The notes under the pieces were generated by a model, which was not told where the DNA came from, did not search any database, and saw only the letters and a program-made list of their open reading frames with translations. A stretch of DNA of 64,000 bases, from assembly GCA_951812575.1 (NCBI GenBank), contig OX638322.1, positions 4,592,501-4,656,500 on the forward strand, in the 5' to 3' direction. Each line of letters starts with the position of its first letter. Within the stretch, counting starts at the first letter, position 1. The stretch comes from Candidatus Binatia bacterium (GTDB lineage: Bacteria; Desulfobacterota; Binatia; Bin18). Below, piece after piece: positions 27,998 through 36,149 of this stretch. A program made the position numbers and the translations under genes.

Positions 27998-29218
27998 ATG
28001 GCCATCTTTCGCTGGCAAGGCGTCGGACCGAACGGGGAAACGGTAAAGGGCGAAATGGACGCCCCGAACGCGTCTGCGGTTGCGGCCCGTCTTCGCCTTC
28101 GGCGTATCCGTCCACTCCCGGACCGCATTCGTGCCAAAGGGAGGGGCCTTGACAGAGAGCTCCACATCCCGGGTTTGGGGGAGAAGATCAAACGACGCGA
28201 TGTGGTCATTTTTACCCGTCAGCTTGCAACCATGATTGACGCCGGACTGCCCATCGTACAGGCGCTCGACCTCTTGGCTCAGCAAACGGAAAATAAAATC
28301 TTCTCTGGGGTGATTGCCACACTCAAACACGATGTCGAGAGCGGCTCGGCGTTTGCAGAGTCCTTAGCCAAACATCCTACCGTCTTTGACGAACTCTATA
28401 TCAATATGGTCTCAGCCGGTGAGATGGGAGGGATGCTCGATACCATTCTTGTCCGCCTTGCCGCGTATATGGAAAAAGCGGTGAAACTGAAGGCGAAAAT
28501 CAAAAGTGCCATGATTTACCCCATCAGCGTTATCGGTATCGCCGTGCTCGTGACCGCTCTGCTCCTCGTTTATGTCATCCCCGTCTTTGGTGAGATGTTT
28601 GCCAGCTTTGGCGAGGAGTTACCGCTCCCAACCCAAATCGCAATCAATCTGAGTTCCGTCGCGGTCGCCTATTTCTGGCATATGCTTGCGGGGGTTGTGG
28701 GGACGACCATCGGCATCCGTGCCTATTACAGGACGGAGCGTGGCCGACAAAGACTTGATGGCCTTGTGCTCAGGTTGCCTATTGTTGGTGATATTTTCCG
28801 TAAAACGGCGGTCGCGCGGTTCACCCGAACGCTCAGTACCTTGGTCTCGTCTGGGGTCCCCATTCTGGACTCGTTGTCCATCACCGGAAAGACAGCGGGG
28901 AATAAAGTCGTTGAAAATGCCGTTTTGGTTGCCCGCCAGAGCATCAGCGAAGGAAAGACACTGGCTGACCCACTCATCAGTAGCCAAGTCTTCCCCCCCA
29001 TGGTCTGTCAAATGGTTCAGGTTGGGGAAACGACGGGCGCGTTGGACACAATGCTCTCTAAAATTGCCGACTTTTACGACGATGAGGTCGATACTGCGGC
29101 ATCGAACCTGACGACTCTCGTGGAACCCGTCGTCATTCTGTTTCTCGGCGTCGTCATCGGCGGCATTATTGTCTCGATGTATCTGCCCATATTCCAGCTT
29201 GGCTCGGTTCTCAACTAA
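27998..29218 (+). CDS. pilC: Type IV pilus / type II secretion inner-membrane platform protein PilC
   Basis: A GspF/PilC-family polytopic membrane protein of 406 residues that recruits the assembly ATPase and passes pilins into the growing fibre. It has two copies of the GspF domain (starting FTRQLATMIDAGLPIVQAL and FTRTLSTLVSSGVPILDSL), the GEMGGMLDTIL and GETTGALDTML motifs, and three membrane helices. ATG 27998 is preceded by GGAGAG at good spacing and starts at the usual MAIFRWQG. The pilin gene follows within about 90 bases. No pilB or pilT is next to it. Confidence 0.93.
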   Translation: MAIFRWQGVGPNGETVKGEMDAPNASAVAARLRLRRIRPLPDRIRAKGRGLDRELHIPGLGEKIKRRDVVIFTRQLATMIDAGLPIVQALDLLAQQTENKIFSGVIATLKHDVESGSAFAESLAKHPTVFDELYINMVSAGEMGGMLDTILVRLAAYMEKAVKLKAKIKSAMIYPISVIGIAVLVTALLLVYVIPVFGEMFASFGEELPLPTQIAINLSSVAVAYFWHMLAGVVGTTIGIRAYYRTERGRQRLDGLVLRLPIVGDIFRKTAVARFTRTLSTLVSSGVPILDSLSITGKTAGNKVVENAVLVARQSISEGKTLADPLISSQVFPPMVCQMVQVGETTGALDTMLSKIADFYDDEVDTAASNLTTLVEPVVILFLGVVIGGIIVSMYLPIFQLGSVLN

Positions 29219-29309
29219 ACGTGTATACGTTTACTCTCAGGGATTCAGGATATACTGTGCCAGAGAACTGGAACGGCGTTTTCAGAATACGCTGCTCGAA
29301 ACATAAGGG

Positions 29310-29765
29310 TTGCGAGGTGTTCTCGTGTATACACAAGAGAGAAGACAGCGACAACGAGACAAGAGAGGATATTGCTCGTCCCAGTCATCCCCAACTACCG
29401 CATGGAAGCGCAGACTACTGAAAAAGAACGCAGCAGGGGTTACCCTCATCGAACTGCTCGTTGTTGTCGCCATCATTGGTATTTTAGCGGCGATTGCCAT
29501 TCCTCAATTTTCCTCTTACCGTGCTCGGGCTTTTTGCGCCCGGGTCGAATCGGACGTCAGGAACACCGTCACGGCCCAAGAGGCCGTCTATGCGGCGGAT
29601 CAGACCTATAACACTACGGATAAGGTCCAAAGTGACGGCGTTGACATCCAAGTTAACGTTGATGACACCACCACCACTGTCACTGTCAGGGGCACGCACG
29701 CGGCCTGCACGAAAGGGACATTTGCTTTTAGCGGCAGCACCGGCAAATATGCTTGGACTCCCTGA
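29310..29765 (+). CDS. Type IV pilin-like protein (major pilin candidate)
   Basis: A class III signal followed by the invariant pilin helix: KKNAAG then VTLIELLVVVAIIGILAA, with the glutamate at position +5 after the predicted prepilin peptidase cut (Gly|Val). The mature part is about 108 residues and has two cysteines, one near residue 23 and one near 86 of the mature chain, which could form a disulfide. The start is uncertain. TTG 29310 gives an unusually long basic leader of over 40 residues. A short leader would need a CTG at 29418, preceded by GGAAG. ATG 29403 is out of frame. It follows pilC, so it probably feeds the same machine. Confidence 0.85.
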   Translation: MRGVLVYTQERRQRQRDKRGYCSSQSSPTTAWKRRLLKKNAAGVTLIELLVVVAIIGILAAIAIPQFSSYRARAFCARVESDVRNTVTAQEAVYAADQTYNTTDKVQSDGVDIQVNVDDTTTTVTVRGTHAACTKGTFAFSGSTGKYAWTP

Positions 29766-29831
29766 AGCCCTCTCCAGTTTGTTCACAAAGACGGGGAGTG
29801 ACGACGCGGAAGAGAGTGGAGAGCCGATCGG

Positions 29832-30725
29832 TTAACCTTGTGCCTCAGCCACAAGCGCCCGCGCTTCTTCTGATCCAATGGTGTACTGCTCGGCGCAGAA
29901 TTCACAGGCGGCCGAGATCCGGCCCTCTTGCTCAAGCAGCCTTTCTACTTCTTCCGCACCCAGAGCAACGATAATGCCCTGAACGCGTTCGCGCGAACAG
30001 CGACACACAAAGCGAACCGGTGTTTCGTCCAGGAGCGTTGGCGAAAAATTGGCGAGCACCTGCCTCAGGATGTCCCACGCGGCGAGCCCGTCACGCACCA
30101 TCTGGCTGACCGGCCTCGTCTGGGCCACTGCCTCTTCTATACGAGCCAGCGTCGCGTCCTCCGCGTCTGGCATGGCCTGGATGATGAAACCACCGGCAGC
30201 AGAGACGACTTCGTCAGGCTGGACAAAGACCCCCAGGCTCACCGCAGAAGGTATTTGTTCAGAGGTCAGCAAATAGTTGGCAATATCCTGACCAATTTCT
30301 CCCGACACGATCGGCAGCACGGAACGATAGGGCTCTTTATCCCAGTGCTGCCGTCGCACAACGGCCATGGTTCCCTTGCCAACAACCCCGCCGACATCCA
30401 ACTTGCCGTTTTTTATGGGGAGGTGTGCCCGGGGTTGATAGACAAAACCACGGACTTCGCCTTTGGCATTCGCATCAATCACCACCCCTTGGAGGGGCCC
30501 GCTGCCCATGAACTGGATAGAGAGTTGCTCCTCCTCTTTCATCATACTGCCAATGAGCAGTCCCGCGGTCATGACACGCCCGAGCGCGGCAGTCGCTGTG
30601 GGGGCAGTCTGATGACGGTCCCGTGCCTCTTCCGCAACGCCAGTGGTCACGACGGCCAGGGCCCGGATAGTGTTGTTTGCAGCCGTTGCCTTTACGAGCA
30701 CATCAGCGGGGGTCGAGCGATACAT
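29832..30725 (-). CDS. hslO: Redox-regulated chaperone Hsp33
   Basis: Hsp33 is a holdase switched on by oxidation of a zinc-bound cysteine cluster. The 297-residue protein keeps both zinc motifs, RFVCRCSRERV (CxC) and CEFCAEQY (CxxC), in the C-terminal switch region. The N-terminal domain contains GRVMTAGLLIGSMMK and VRGFVYQPRAHL, normal for the family. It starts 15 bases after the ribBA-like gene ends on the same strand and is probably co-transcribed with it. It is convergent with the pilin gene. Confidence 0.95.
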   Translation of the reverse strand: MYRSTPADVLVKATAANNTIRALAVVTTGVAEEARDRHQTAPTATAALGRVMTAGLLIGSMMKEEEQLSIQFMGSGPLQGVVIDANAKGEVRGFVYQPRAHLPIKNGKLDVGGVVGKGTMAVVRRQHWDKEPYRSVLPIVSGEIGQDIANYLLTSEQIPSAVSLGVFVQPDEVVSAAGGFIIQAMPDAEDATLARIEEAVAQTRPVSQMVRDGLAAWDILRQVLANFSPTLLDETPVRFVCRCSRERVQGIIVALGAEEVERLLEQEGRISAACEFCAEQYTIGSEEARALVAEAQG

Positions 30726-30740
30726 GAGAGGGTCAGACTC

Positions 30741-31964
30741 TTACGCTGAGGCGGACTGTCTTTTTTTTCCGGCAGAAGACTGCCGGCGGGAATACATGTC
30801 TAATGGAACGGTCTCTACGACCTCAAGTCCGTATCCTGGCAGGCTCACCAAACGACGCGGCGAGTTCGTCAAGAGGCGCATCTTACGGACGCCCAGGTCA
30901 CGTAAAATCTGCGCACCGATGCCATAGTCCCGAAAATCTCGCAGATGGGAGCCCGGATTCGTACTCGCCTGTTCCACGCTCTTGTTGGCGTGTTTATCCG
31001 CCCGGCTCGTATCCCGGAAGAGTTGCTCTCCCTGACCTCCTTGTCGCAGGTAGAGAATGACGCCCTTTCCCGCTGTAGCGATCATGGCCATAGACTGCTG
31101 CAGGAGGGCGCTGGTATTCCCAAAGGTATAGCCGAAGACATCCCCCGGTACATACTCAGCGTGCGGTCGAACGAGCACCGCTTCATCCGGGTCGATCTCG
31201 CCCTTGACCAACACAAAATGCTCGGCCTCATCCACATCGCTGGTATAGACGTGGGCCGTGAATTCTCCGCCGTACTGGGTTGGCAGACGAGCCTCAGCAA
31301 CACGATGGACTAAAGAGTCATGCTCAAGGCGATAGTGGATGAGATCGGCAATCGTGGCAATTTTCAGCCCGTACTCAACGGCAAATTCTTCCAAGTCGGG
31401 GAGACGGGCCATGGTCCCGTCCTCTCGCATAATCTCACAAATGATCCCGGACGGGTCGAGGCCGGCCAAGCGAGAGAGGTCAACCGAGCCTTCGGTCTGT
31501 CCGGTGCGGACCAGGACGCCCCCCTTCCGCGCGCGCAGCGGGAAGACATGACCGGGGACGACAAAATCTTCAGGACGCGCGTCTTTCCGGGTGGCCGTCA
31601 GAATAGTGGTGGCTCGGTCCTCCGCCGAAACCCCCCGTGTCACTCCCCTTCGGGCGTCAAAAGACATGGTAAAGGCCGTCCCAAGAGGAGCCGTGTTCTT
31701 GGCCACCATCATCGGCAGCCCGAGGGTGTCAATGCGTTCCTCGGCCATGGGCATACAAATCAACCCACGTCCGTGTTTTGCCATAAAGTTAATGGCTTCG
31801 GGCGTCACCTTTTCCGCCGCCATGCACAGATCACCCTCGTTCTCCCGATCCTCGTCATCCATCAGGATGATCATGCGGCCGGCCCGAATTTCTTCGATCG
31901 CTTCCTGAATCGATGCAATATGCGGGCTCTTATGATCGGGAGCACTCGAAGTGACTGAAAACAT
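30741..31964 (-). CDS. ribB: 3,4-dihydroxy-2-butanone-4-phosphate synthase with a degenerate GTP cyclohydrolase II-like domain
   Basis: The N-terminal half (to about residue 205) is an intact RibB: MDDEDRENEGDLCMAAEKV holds the metal and catalytic acidic residues, and HGRGLICMPM and DFVVPGHVFPLRA are present. The C-terminal half has the RibA fold (DRDYGIGAQILRDLGVRKMR-like end, GYGLEVVE), but the zinc-binding elements are lost. The usual HSEC reads HAEY, the CDCG segment reads TFGNTS, and RQEGRGIGL reads RQGGQGEQL. So it should make DHBP from ribulose 5-phosphate but not open GTP. Hybrid proteins of this kind, called RibBX, are known. A separate RibA must exist elsewhere for riboflavin synthesis. 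Confidence 0.9.
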   Translation of the reverse strand: MFSVTSSAPDHKSPHIASIQEAIEEIRAGRMIILMDDEDRENEGDLCMAAEKVTPEAINFMAKHGRGLICMPMAEERIDTLGLPMMVAKNTAPLGTAFTMSFDARRGVTRGVSAEDRATTILTATRKDARPEDFVVPGHVFPLRARKGGVLVRTGQTEGSVDLSRLAGLDPSGIICEIMREDGTMARLPDLEEFAVEYGLKIATIADLIHYRLEHDSLVHRVAEARLPTQYGGEFTAHVYTSDVDEAEHFVLVKGEIDPDEAVLVRPHAEYVPGDVFGYTFGNTSALLQQSMAMIATAGKGVILYLRQGGQGEQLFRDTSRADKHANKSVEQASTNPGSHLRDFRDYGIGAQILRDLGVRKMRLLTNSPRRLVSLPGYGLEVVETVPLDMYSRRQSSAGKKRQSASA

Positions 31965-32211
31965 AACCGTTCTCTCTTCTCATAGATTGCGACACTCTTA
32001 CAGGAGCTTATAACTGGTGTCCCGATAGTCTGTAAAGTAGCCGCATGCGCCCCATATGGCCCCTGAGACTTGACCGTCCGACAAGCGGCAGATACATAGC
32101 GTATACACCTGTCTGTGGAGGGGCGGGCAAAGCTACGAACAGAGGGCTCTGGAACACGCTAAGAGCAGGGGAGTGATTCCAGACAGGGCGTCTCATGTAA
32201 GGAGAGGGCTT

Positions 32212-32622
32212 ATGCCAAACGTAACAATCCAAGGGCCGATTGACCTACGCCAGATCATTATCCGTCGGCCAGAGATGTTTCTCCGCGACCCGGATGGCAT
32301 TAAACGCGTCAGCGAGTACTATATCAATACCGAGTGTACCAAACTGCTGCTCGAAGCGCTCGTTATAGAACCAGGGAAAAAACAACAGTTTTTTATCCAG
32401 GTGTGTAAAAAGAGTAACGGAGCCATGGTTCGCCTCGAGCCGACTTCACCAGTGGAAAAAACGGTTGGCGTCAAGCGCCTAATGGGACAAGTCGCGTTTG
32501 CCATTCGCTCCCTGTATCCGGGCTCGCACTACGCGAAGACGAACATCGCGGAACATCTCCCGGACAATGAGGGGATGAAAAACTCCTCCCGAGGCGGGAA
32601 GAAGCTCCGCGCCGTCGCCTGA
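32212..32622 (+). CDS. Conserved-looking hypothetical protein, 136 residues
   Basis: I do not recognise the family. It is a basic, soluble protein without membrane segments or signal peptide: MPNVTIQGPIDLRQIIIRRP at the N-terminus, a central beta-rich part (FFIQVCKKSNGAMVRLEP) and a lysine/arginine-rich tail that may bind nucleic acid. AAGGAG lies 7 bases before ATG 32212, and codon use matches the housekeeping genes, so it is probably expressed. It is divergent from ribB and followed by a terminator-like hairpin, so it is probably a single-gene unit. Confidence 0.7.
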   Translation: MPNVTIQGPIDLRQIIIRRPEMFLRDPDGIKRVSEYYINTECTKLLLEALVIEPGKKQQFFIQVCKKSNGAMVRLEPTSPVEKTVGVKRLMGQVAFAIRSLYPGSHYAKTNIAEHLPDNEGMKNSSRGGKKLRAVA

Positions 32623-32649
32623 ATCGATCCCCAGGGAAACGTCCGAACA

Positions 32650-32696
32650 GGAGGCGCTTCAGCCAGACTCGCGAGTCTGGCAGGCCTCCCCTTTTG
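32650..32696 (+). terminator. Two-tier hairpin after the 136-residue gene
   Basis: GCCAGACT-CGCG-AGTCTGGC (32662-32681) forms a perfect 8-base-pair stem. It is enclosed by GGAGGC/GCCTCC (32650-32655 and 32684-32689) and followed by a short CCTTTTG tract. It lies 28 bases past the stop codon and is a likely rho-independent terminator. Confidence 0.65.
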
Positions 32697-32709
32697 CCCT
32701 TCTCTCTCG

Positions 32710-32736
32710 GCGTTCCTGAACCAACCTCAGGAACGC
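32710..32736. repeat. Perfect 10-bp inverted repeat
   Basis: GCGTTCCTGA (32710-32719) and TCAGGAACGC (32727-32736) are separated by 7 bases. It is a stable hairpin of unknown role just past the preceding terminator. Confidence 0.6.
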
Positions 32737-32773
32737 TCGGGCGTTTCACGATAGGTTGTAGTCGTTGCGTTCT

Positions 32774-32802
32774 CGTCATGCCGGACTTGATCCGGCATCC
32801 AG
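32774..32802. repeat. Dispersed palindromic repeat, GCCGGACTTGATCCGGC type
   Basis: CGTCATGCCGGACTTGATCC and its continuation form a palindromic element. The same unit recurs in inverse orientation at 45642-45670. Elements of this kind are common short interspersed palindromes in proteobacterial-type genomes. The rest of 32803-33031 shows no convincing gene or RNA. Confidence 0.75.
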
Positions 32803-33031
32803 TCTTTCGACTTCGCTTTGCTACGCTCAGGACGAACGGCTACACAGCATCGTTATTTGCTCTAAGGAGTGGTGCCGACTTAGTGAGATACAGCGCTCGT
32901 CAAAGCTGATGCGTTGCTTGAGGCTGAAGACCTGGTGCTGTCCTAATTCGGCGCAGGACGGCCCGATTTCGTGAGCAACTGCCCCATTTGAGGATCGTCC
33001 GTCAACCTAAGAACGGTGGCGGCTGGTTGCT

Positions 33032-33220
33032 TCAGTTCGTGACGTGGGTGTGGGCTTGGCCCTTCAACTCTCCGATATCGCGATTGAGAGCAATCAGATT
33101 ATCAGTGAGCAGCTTTTCAAGGCGACCTAGGCGCGTTTCGATTTTGCTGTCCAAGCGCCACCACATGGCGACTATAACACTGAGGAGCGCAATGAAATTG
33201 TGGGGTCTGTCCTCATTCAC
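33032..33220 (-). CDS. Small membrane/coiled-coil protein
   Basis: A 62-residue frame with one hydrophobic helix (FIALLSVIVAMWWRLDS) followed by an amphipathic heptad-like helix (LGRLEKLLTDNLIALNRDIG). That layout is common in tiny membrane-anchored coiled-coil proteins and resembles the larger gene at the right end of the window. It begins 9 bases after the OmpA-like gene on the same strand. No strong ribosome site is seen, so it may be translated by coupling, or not at all. Confidence 0.45.
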   Translation of the reverse strand: MNEDRPHNFIALLSVIVAMWWRLDSKIETRLGRLEKLLTDNLIALNRDIGELKGQAHTHVTN

Positions 33221-33229
33221 GCCACAAGC

Positions 33230-33789
33230 CTATTGAACCGCCTGTCTTCCCGAAGCGTGGCTGACCATTTTAAGATATTCTGTCTTGTTGCACACAGACC
33301 GCGATGACCGCGCTTCGGCTATTGGCTCCCCATTGATGGGATAATCTTCGCCTGCATTTATAATCGTTATATTCTCTTTACAATCCAGTTTTGGGTTGGA
33401 ACAATTAAGAACACAACAAAGCCTGTCCCCGACAGCCTCCGCGCGGTCCTCCGAAAGATTCTTATTTGTCCCTTGCTCCCCGTCCGGACTCGCAAAACCG
33501 AAGACCCTCCATTTTCCGATTTGATCTCTCTCTATTTTTTGAATAAAGCCGTTTATTTCTTCGTTATTAACAGAGAAATCTTTAAGATTCGCGCTACCCT
33601 TGTTGAATCGGATGAAGCCAGATACCTGAGGCTCCCTGCCTCCATCACAAGCCATCTCTTTGGTGATACGTTCTTGTAGCGATGCCTCGGTATCGAATCT
33701 CTTAGGTTCTTTTTGGCTGCGACACGCCTGTCTTTAGCGGCTTTCAGAGCCTCGTCTGGACTTTGCTCGTCTGAATTTTGTTCAGCCAT
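33230..33789 (-). pseudogene. OmpA-C-like domain gene interrupted by a frameshift at an A-run
   Basis: Two overlapping minus-strand frames make one coherent protein of about 187 residues if joined. Frame 1 starts at 33789 (MAEQNSDEQSPDEALKAAKD). At the T-run 33710-33714 (C-AAA-AAG in the coding strand) a -1 step leads into the second frame (KEPKRFDTEASLQERITKEM), which runs to 33230. The downstream part has an OmpA/MotB-like peptidoglycan-binding pattern: a beta strand before FGFASPDGEQGTNKNLSEDRAEAVGDRL-type residues (NLSEDRAEAVGDRL). No signal peptide is seen. Either a mutation in the homopolymer broke the gene, or the slippery lysine codons allow frameshifting. The region is AT-richer than its surroundings. 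Confidence 0.6.
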
Positions 33790-33933
33790 GGCTTCAACTC
33801 CTCACTCGGAGATTCTGAACCCGATCTACAAGAGTCAATATCCCGCCCGTCCGCTATGCCGCCCGGACACGAACCAGACCACTCGACGGTCTGGCCAGGC
33901 ACGAGATAATTATCCCATACATAACAGCCAGGT

Positions 33934-34557
33934 TTATTGGGCAGTCTCTTTCCAGCATTCCGCGCCTTCTGACGCGCCGGCGCAGTTCGGTTCCGGTGCA
34001 CCCGCGCGCTGGGAGCCCTCATCGCTTCCGGGCTGGCCCGCCACCGTTTGTCCACCGTCGCAGCGAGGGCGCATGAGTTTGAAATGCGCCACGCATCCCC
34101 TGGCCTGCTCCCGGAAAATCGGCAGACACCCGGCGAATCGCTCAATGGCCTCGCTGGACGAGAAAAACTCGAATCCGGGTTCGCTGACAAGAGCCTCCGC
34201 CTGGCACGCATTGTTGATGGCGTTGTCAATCATCCGGTGGCATGCGTCGCGGCCACTGGGCATCGGGAAGCGTCCCCCATCAACGTTGCAGAACTTGGGC
34301 TTGACACGCGCCCGCTTCCCCGTCGCCCGGTCCTGCGTCGTGCAGCCGAAGGTGAAACCCGGAATGACGGCGTAGCCGTGATCTCCCTCCTGCTGATAGC
34401 CCCCAAAGCCACTAATGGCCTCGTCATTATATCCTCGGCAGTGCGCTTCCGGGTCGTCCAGGTCTTGCGCCGTGGCCAGCCCACCCCAAACAACCATCGT
34501 CAACCCTACCAGGAGTGCCACGCCTGCCAGCTTCATATTGCAAAAAGGTTTATGCAT
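33934..34557 (-). CDS. Cysteine-rich secreted hypothetical protein
   Basis: A 207-residue protein with a clear signal peptide (MKLAGVALLVGLTMVVWGGL, cut after ATA or TAQ) and about ten cysteines in the mature part, suggesting disulfides in the periplasm or outside the cell. I do not recognise the fold. The start is set at ATG 34557 because AGGAGG lies 6 bases upstream; a longer start at 34575 would bury that site. The tail after the last conserved-looking cysteines is Gly/Ala/Pro-rich. It is followed on the same strand by the frame-broken OmpA-like gene. Confidence 0.6.
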   Translation of the reverse strand: MHKPFCNMKLAGVALLVGLTMVVWGGLATAQDLDDPEAHCRGYNDEAISGFGGYQQEGDHGYAVIPGFTFGCTTQDRATGKRARVKPKFCNVDGGRFPMPSGRDACHRMIDNAINNACQAEALVSEPGFEFFSSSEAIERFAGCLPIFREQARGCVAHFKLMRPRCDGGQTVAGQPGSDEGSQRAGAPEPNCAGASEGAECWKETAQ

Positions 34558-35113
34558 CTTTGTCCTCCTCTTCACCGGTGAGAAGGTGAGGCAAAATTTG
34601 GCAGTGGCTCAGCTTGAGATTTCGCCGCGTTTCTTGGGGATAGCCCTGCACGCGAGAGTCACAGCGTCCAAGCTCCAGGGGTCCTTGAAGGCTGCACCCG
34701 TAGGGCCGCGTCGGTGGCCAGCGCGTTGGCGGACCGGGCAAGGGAGAGCGACGAATGCGGAGGGCAGCCTCCGCCTGCTGTCGGGAATGTCCCCGGTCTA
34801 GGTGGTTTGCTGTTGCCGAGTCGGAGGACCGGCTGCTAGGTTGCTTGCTTGCGGTGTATCCGTTTCGCGCAGAGAGGCACTCTCGGAGAGTTCGGCTCAG
34901 TGGACCGGACAGCACTGACCGCAACATCTGCTCTCAGCGTGCAGAGCTGGCCCACAGCTCTGGACCGTTTCCTCATGGGAGCTCCTCTTTTGCCATACCG
35001 AGGATAGGAGAAAGAATATTCTTTTCAACCTCATGAATTTCCACAAGGAAGTTTCAAACTGAGCCACTACCCGGAATTTCCTTATAGATTCTAAGGAAAA
35101 CTTGATCGTCAGA
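34558..35113. other. Gene-poor stretch
   Basis: About 550 bases without a convincing gene. The open frames here are short, lack ribosome sites and have biased composition. The part next to 34557 would hold the promoter of the secreted-protein gene. No tRNA, rRNA or terminator was recognised. Confidence 0.5.
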
Positions 35114-36067
35114 CTAAGGGAAAACAAACAGGCTCCGTCCCCAGGCGGCTAAGGCCAAGCCCACCTTGAAGGGAGTGGGTAGAGTCACCCGACGTTGGAA
35201 GACATTGAATTGCTGCGACGCAATTCTTTTGAGCAGTCCATGGTAGATGAGCCGCATGGCTTCTGCGGCAATAAGAGAGCGCCGGTCGTGACGGTCCAGC
35301 AAGCTGACCGCCCGGCTATAATATTCCTGAGCACGTTGGCTCTCGAACGTCATCAGCTTCAGGAATGCCGTATTATACTGATGACTCAGGAGTTCCTGCT
35401 CCGAGTATGCAAATCGGTCCAGGTCTGCAAGCGGCAGGTAAATCCGATCCCGCCCGGCGTCTTCACCCACATCTCGCAGGATATTCGTCAGTTGAAACGC
35501 GATACCCAGATTAACGGCGTAGTCGCGTGCTTGCGGTGATTGGTAGCCAAAGACCTCTATGCAGACGAGGCCGACCAAAGAGGCAACCCGGTAACAGTAT
35601 TCATATAATTCTGAGAATGTCCGGTAGCGGGTCCGGCTGAGGTCCATGGCCACGCCGTCGATAATGCCGGCCAGGTGCTCCTGCTGGATAGGAAAACGCC
35701 GCACCGCATCGGCCAAGGCCCGCGAAATAGGGTGACGTGGAATCCCCTCATAGCAGCAGGAGAGTTCCTCTCGCCACGTGTCCAGGAGCTGAGCGAGTCG
35801 CTCTTTTCGGTTCTGCGGTTGTTTGCCGTCAACGGGGGAGAGGTCCTGGTCCGCGATATCATCCACGAATCGACAAAAGGCGTACAGCGCGCAAAGCGCA
35901 TTATGCCGCTCCCGGGTCAGGAGCCGGAAGGCAGAATAAAAATTCGACGAGCTGCGCTGCGTAATATCACGGCAATAGGCGTACGCATCCGCGAGCGAGC
36001 CTGCCTGCGGCGGCGACGAGAACACGGCCGCAGGCTGCTCCTGAAACCTGCCGGCTTCCTCACTCAT
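35114..36067 (-). CDS. Squalene/phytoene synthase family protein
   Basis: A head-to-head prenyl synthase of about 317 residues that condenses two prenyl diphosphates. Both magnesium-binding aspartate clusters are present: CRFVDDIAD near residue 65 and NILRDVGEDAGRDRIYLP near 200. The family YCRDI...SSSNFYSAFRLL start and the DLSRTRY segment also fit. It could be HpnC/HpnD-like (squalene for hopanoids) or a phytoene synthase; no hopanoid or carotenoid partner gene is adjacent to decide. ATG 36067 is chosen, since longer starts give a low-complexity extension. It lies downstream of dxr on the same strand, which supplies the isoprenoid precursors. Confidence 0.9.
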   Translation of the reverse strand: MSEEAGRFQEQPAAVFSSPPQAGSLADAYAYCRDITQRSSSNFYSAFRLLTRERHNALCALYAFCRFVDDIADQDLSPVDGKQPQNRKERLAQLLDTWREELSCCYEGIPRHPISRALADAVRRFPIQQEHLAGIIDGVAMDLSRTRYRTFSELYEYCYRVASLVGLVCIEVFGYQSPQARDYAVNLGIAFQLTNILRDVGEDAGRDRIYLPLADLDRFAYSEQELLSHQYNTAFLKLMTFESQRAQEYYSRAVSLLDRHDRRSLIAAEAMRLIYHGLLKRIASQQFNVFQRRVTLPTPFKVGLALAAWGRSLFVFP

Positions 36068-36149
36068 TTCGTTTTTCCACCGGTCCGCATGCCGGTCCCC
36101 GCTCAGCCCTCTGGTTCGGTTGCCGGTCCACCACTCCCCTCTCGTCTGC

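Noticed and set aside
31965..32211. Possible FMN riboswitch ahead of ribB
   Set aside because: None of the conserved RFN-element boxes could be found on the minus strand.
34558..35113. tRNA or small genes in the long gap
   Set aside because: No cloverleaf with a T-loop consensus and no frame with a ribosome site were found.
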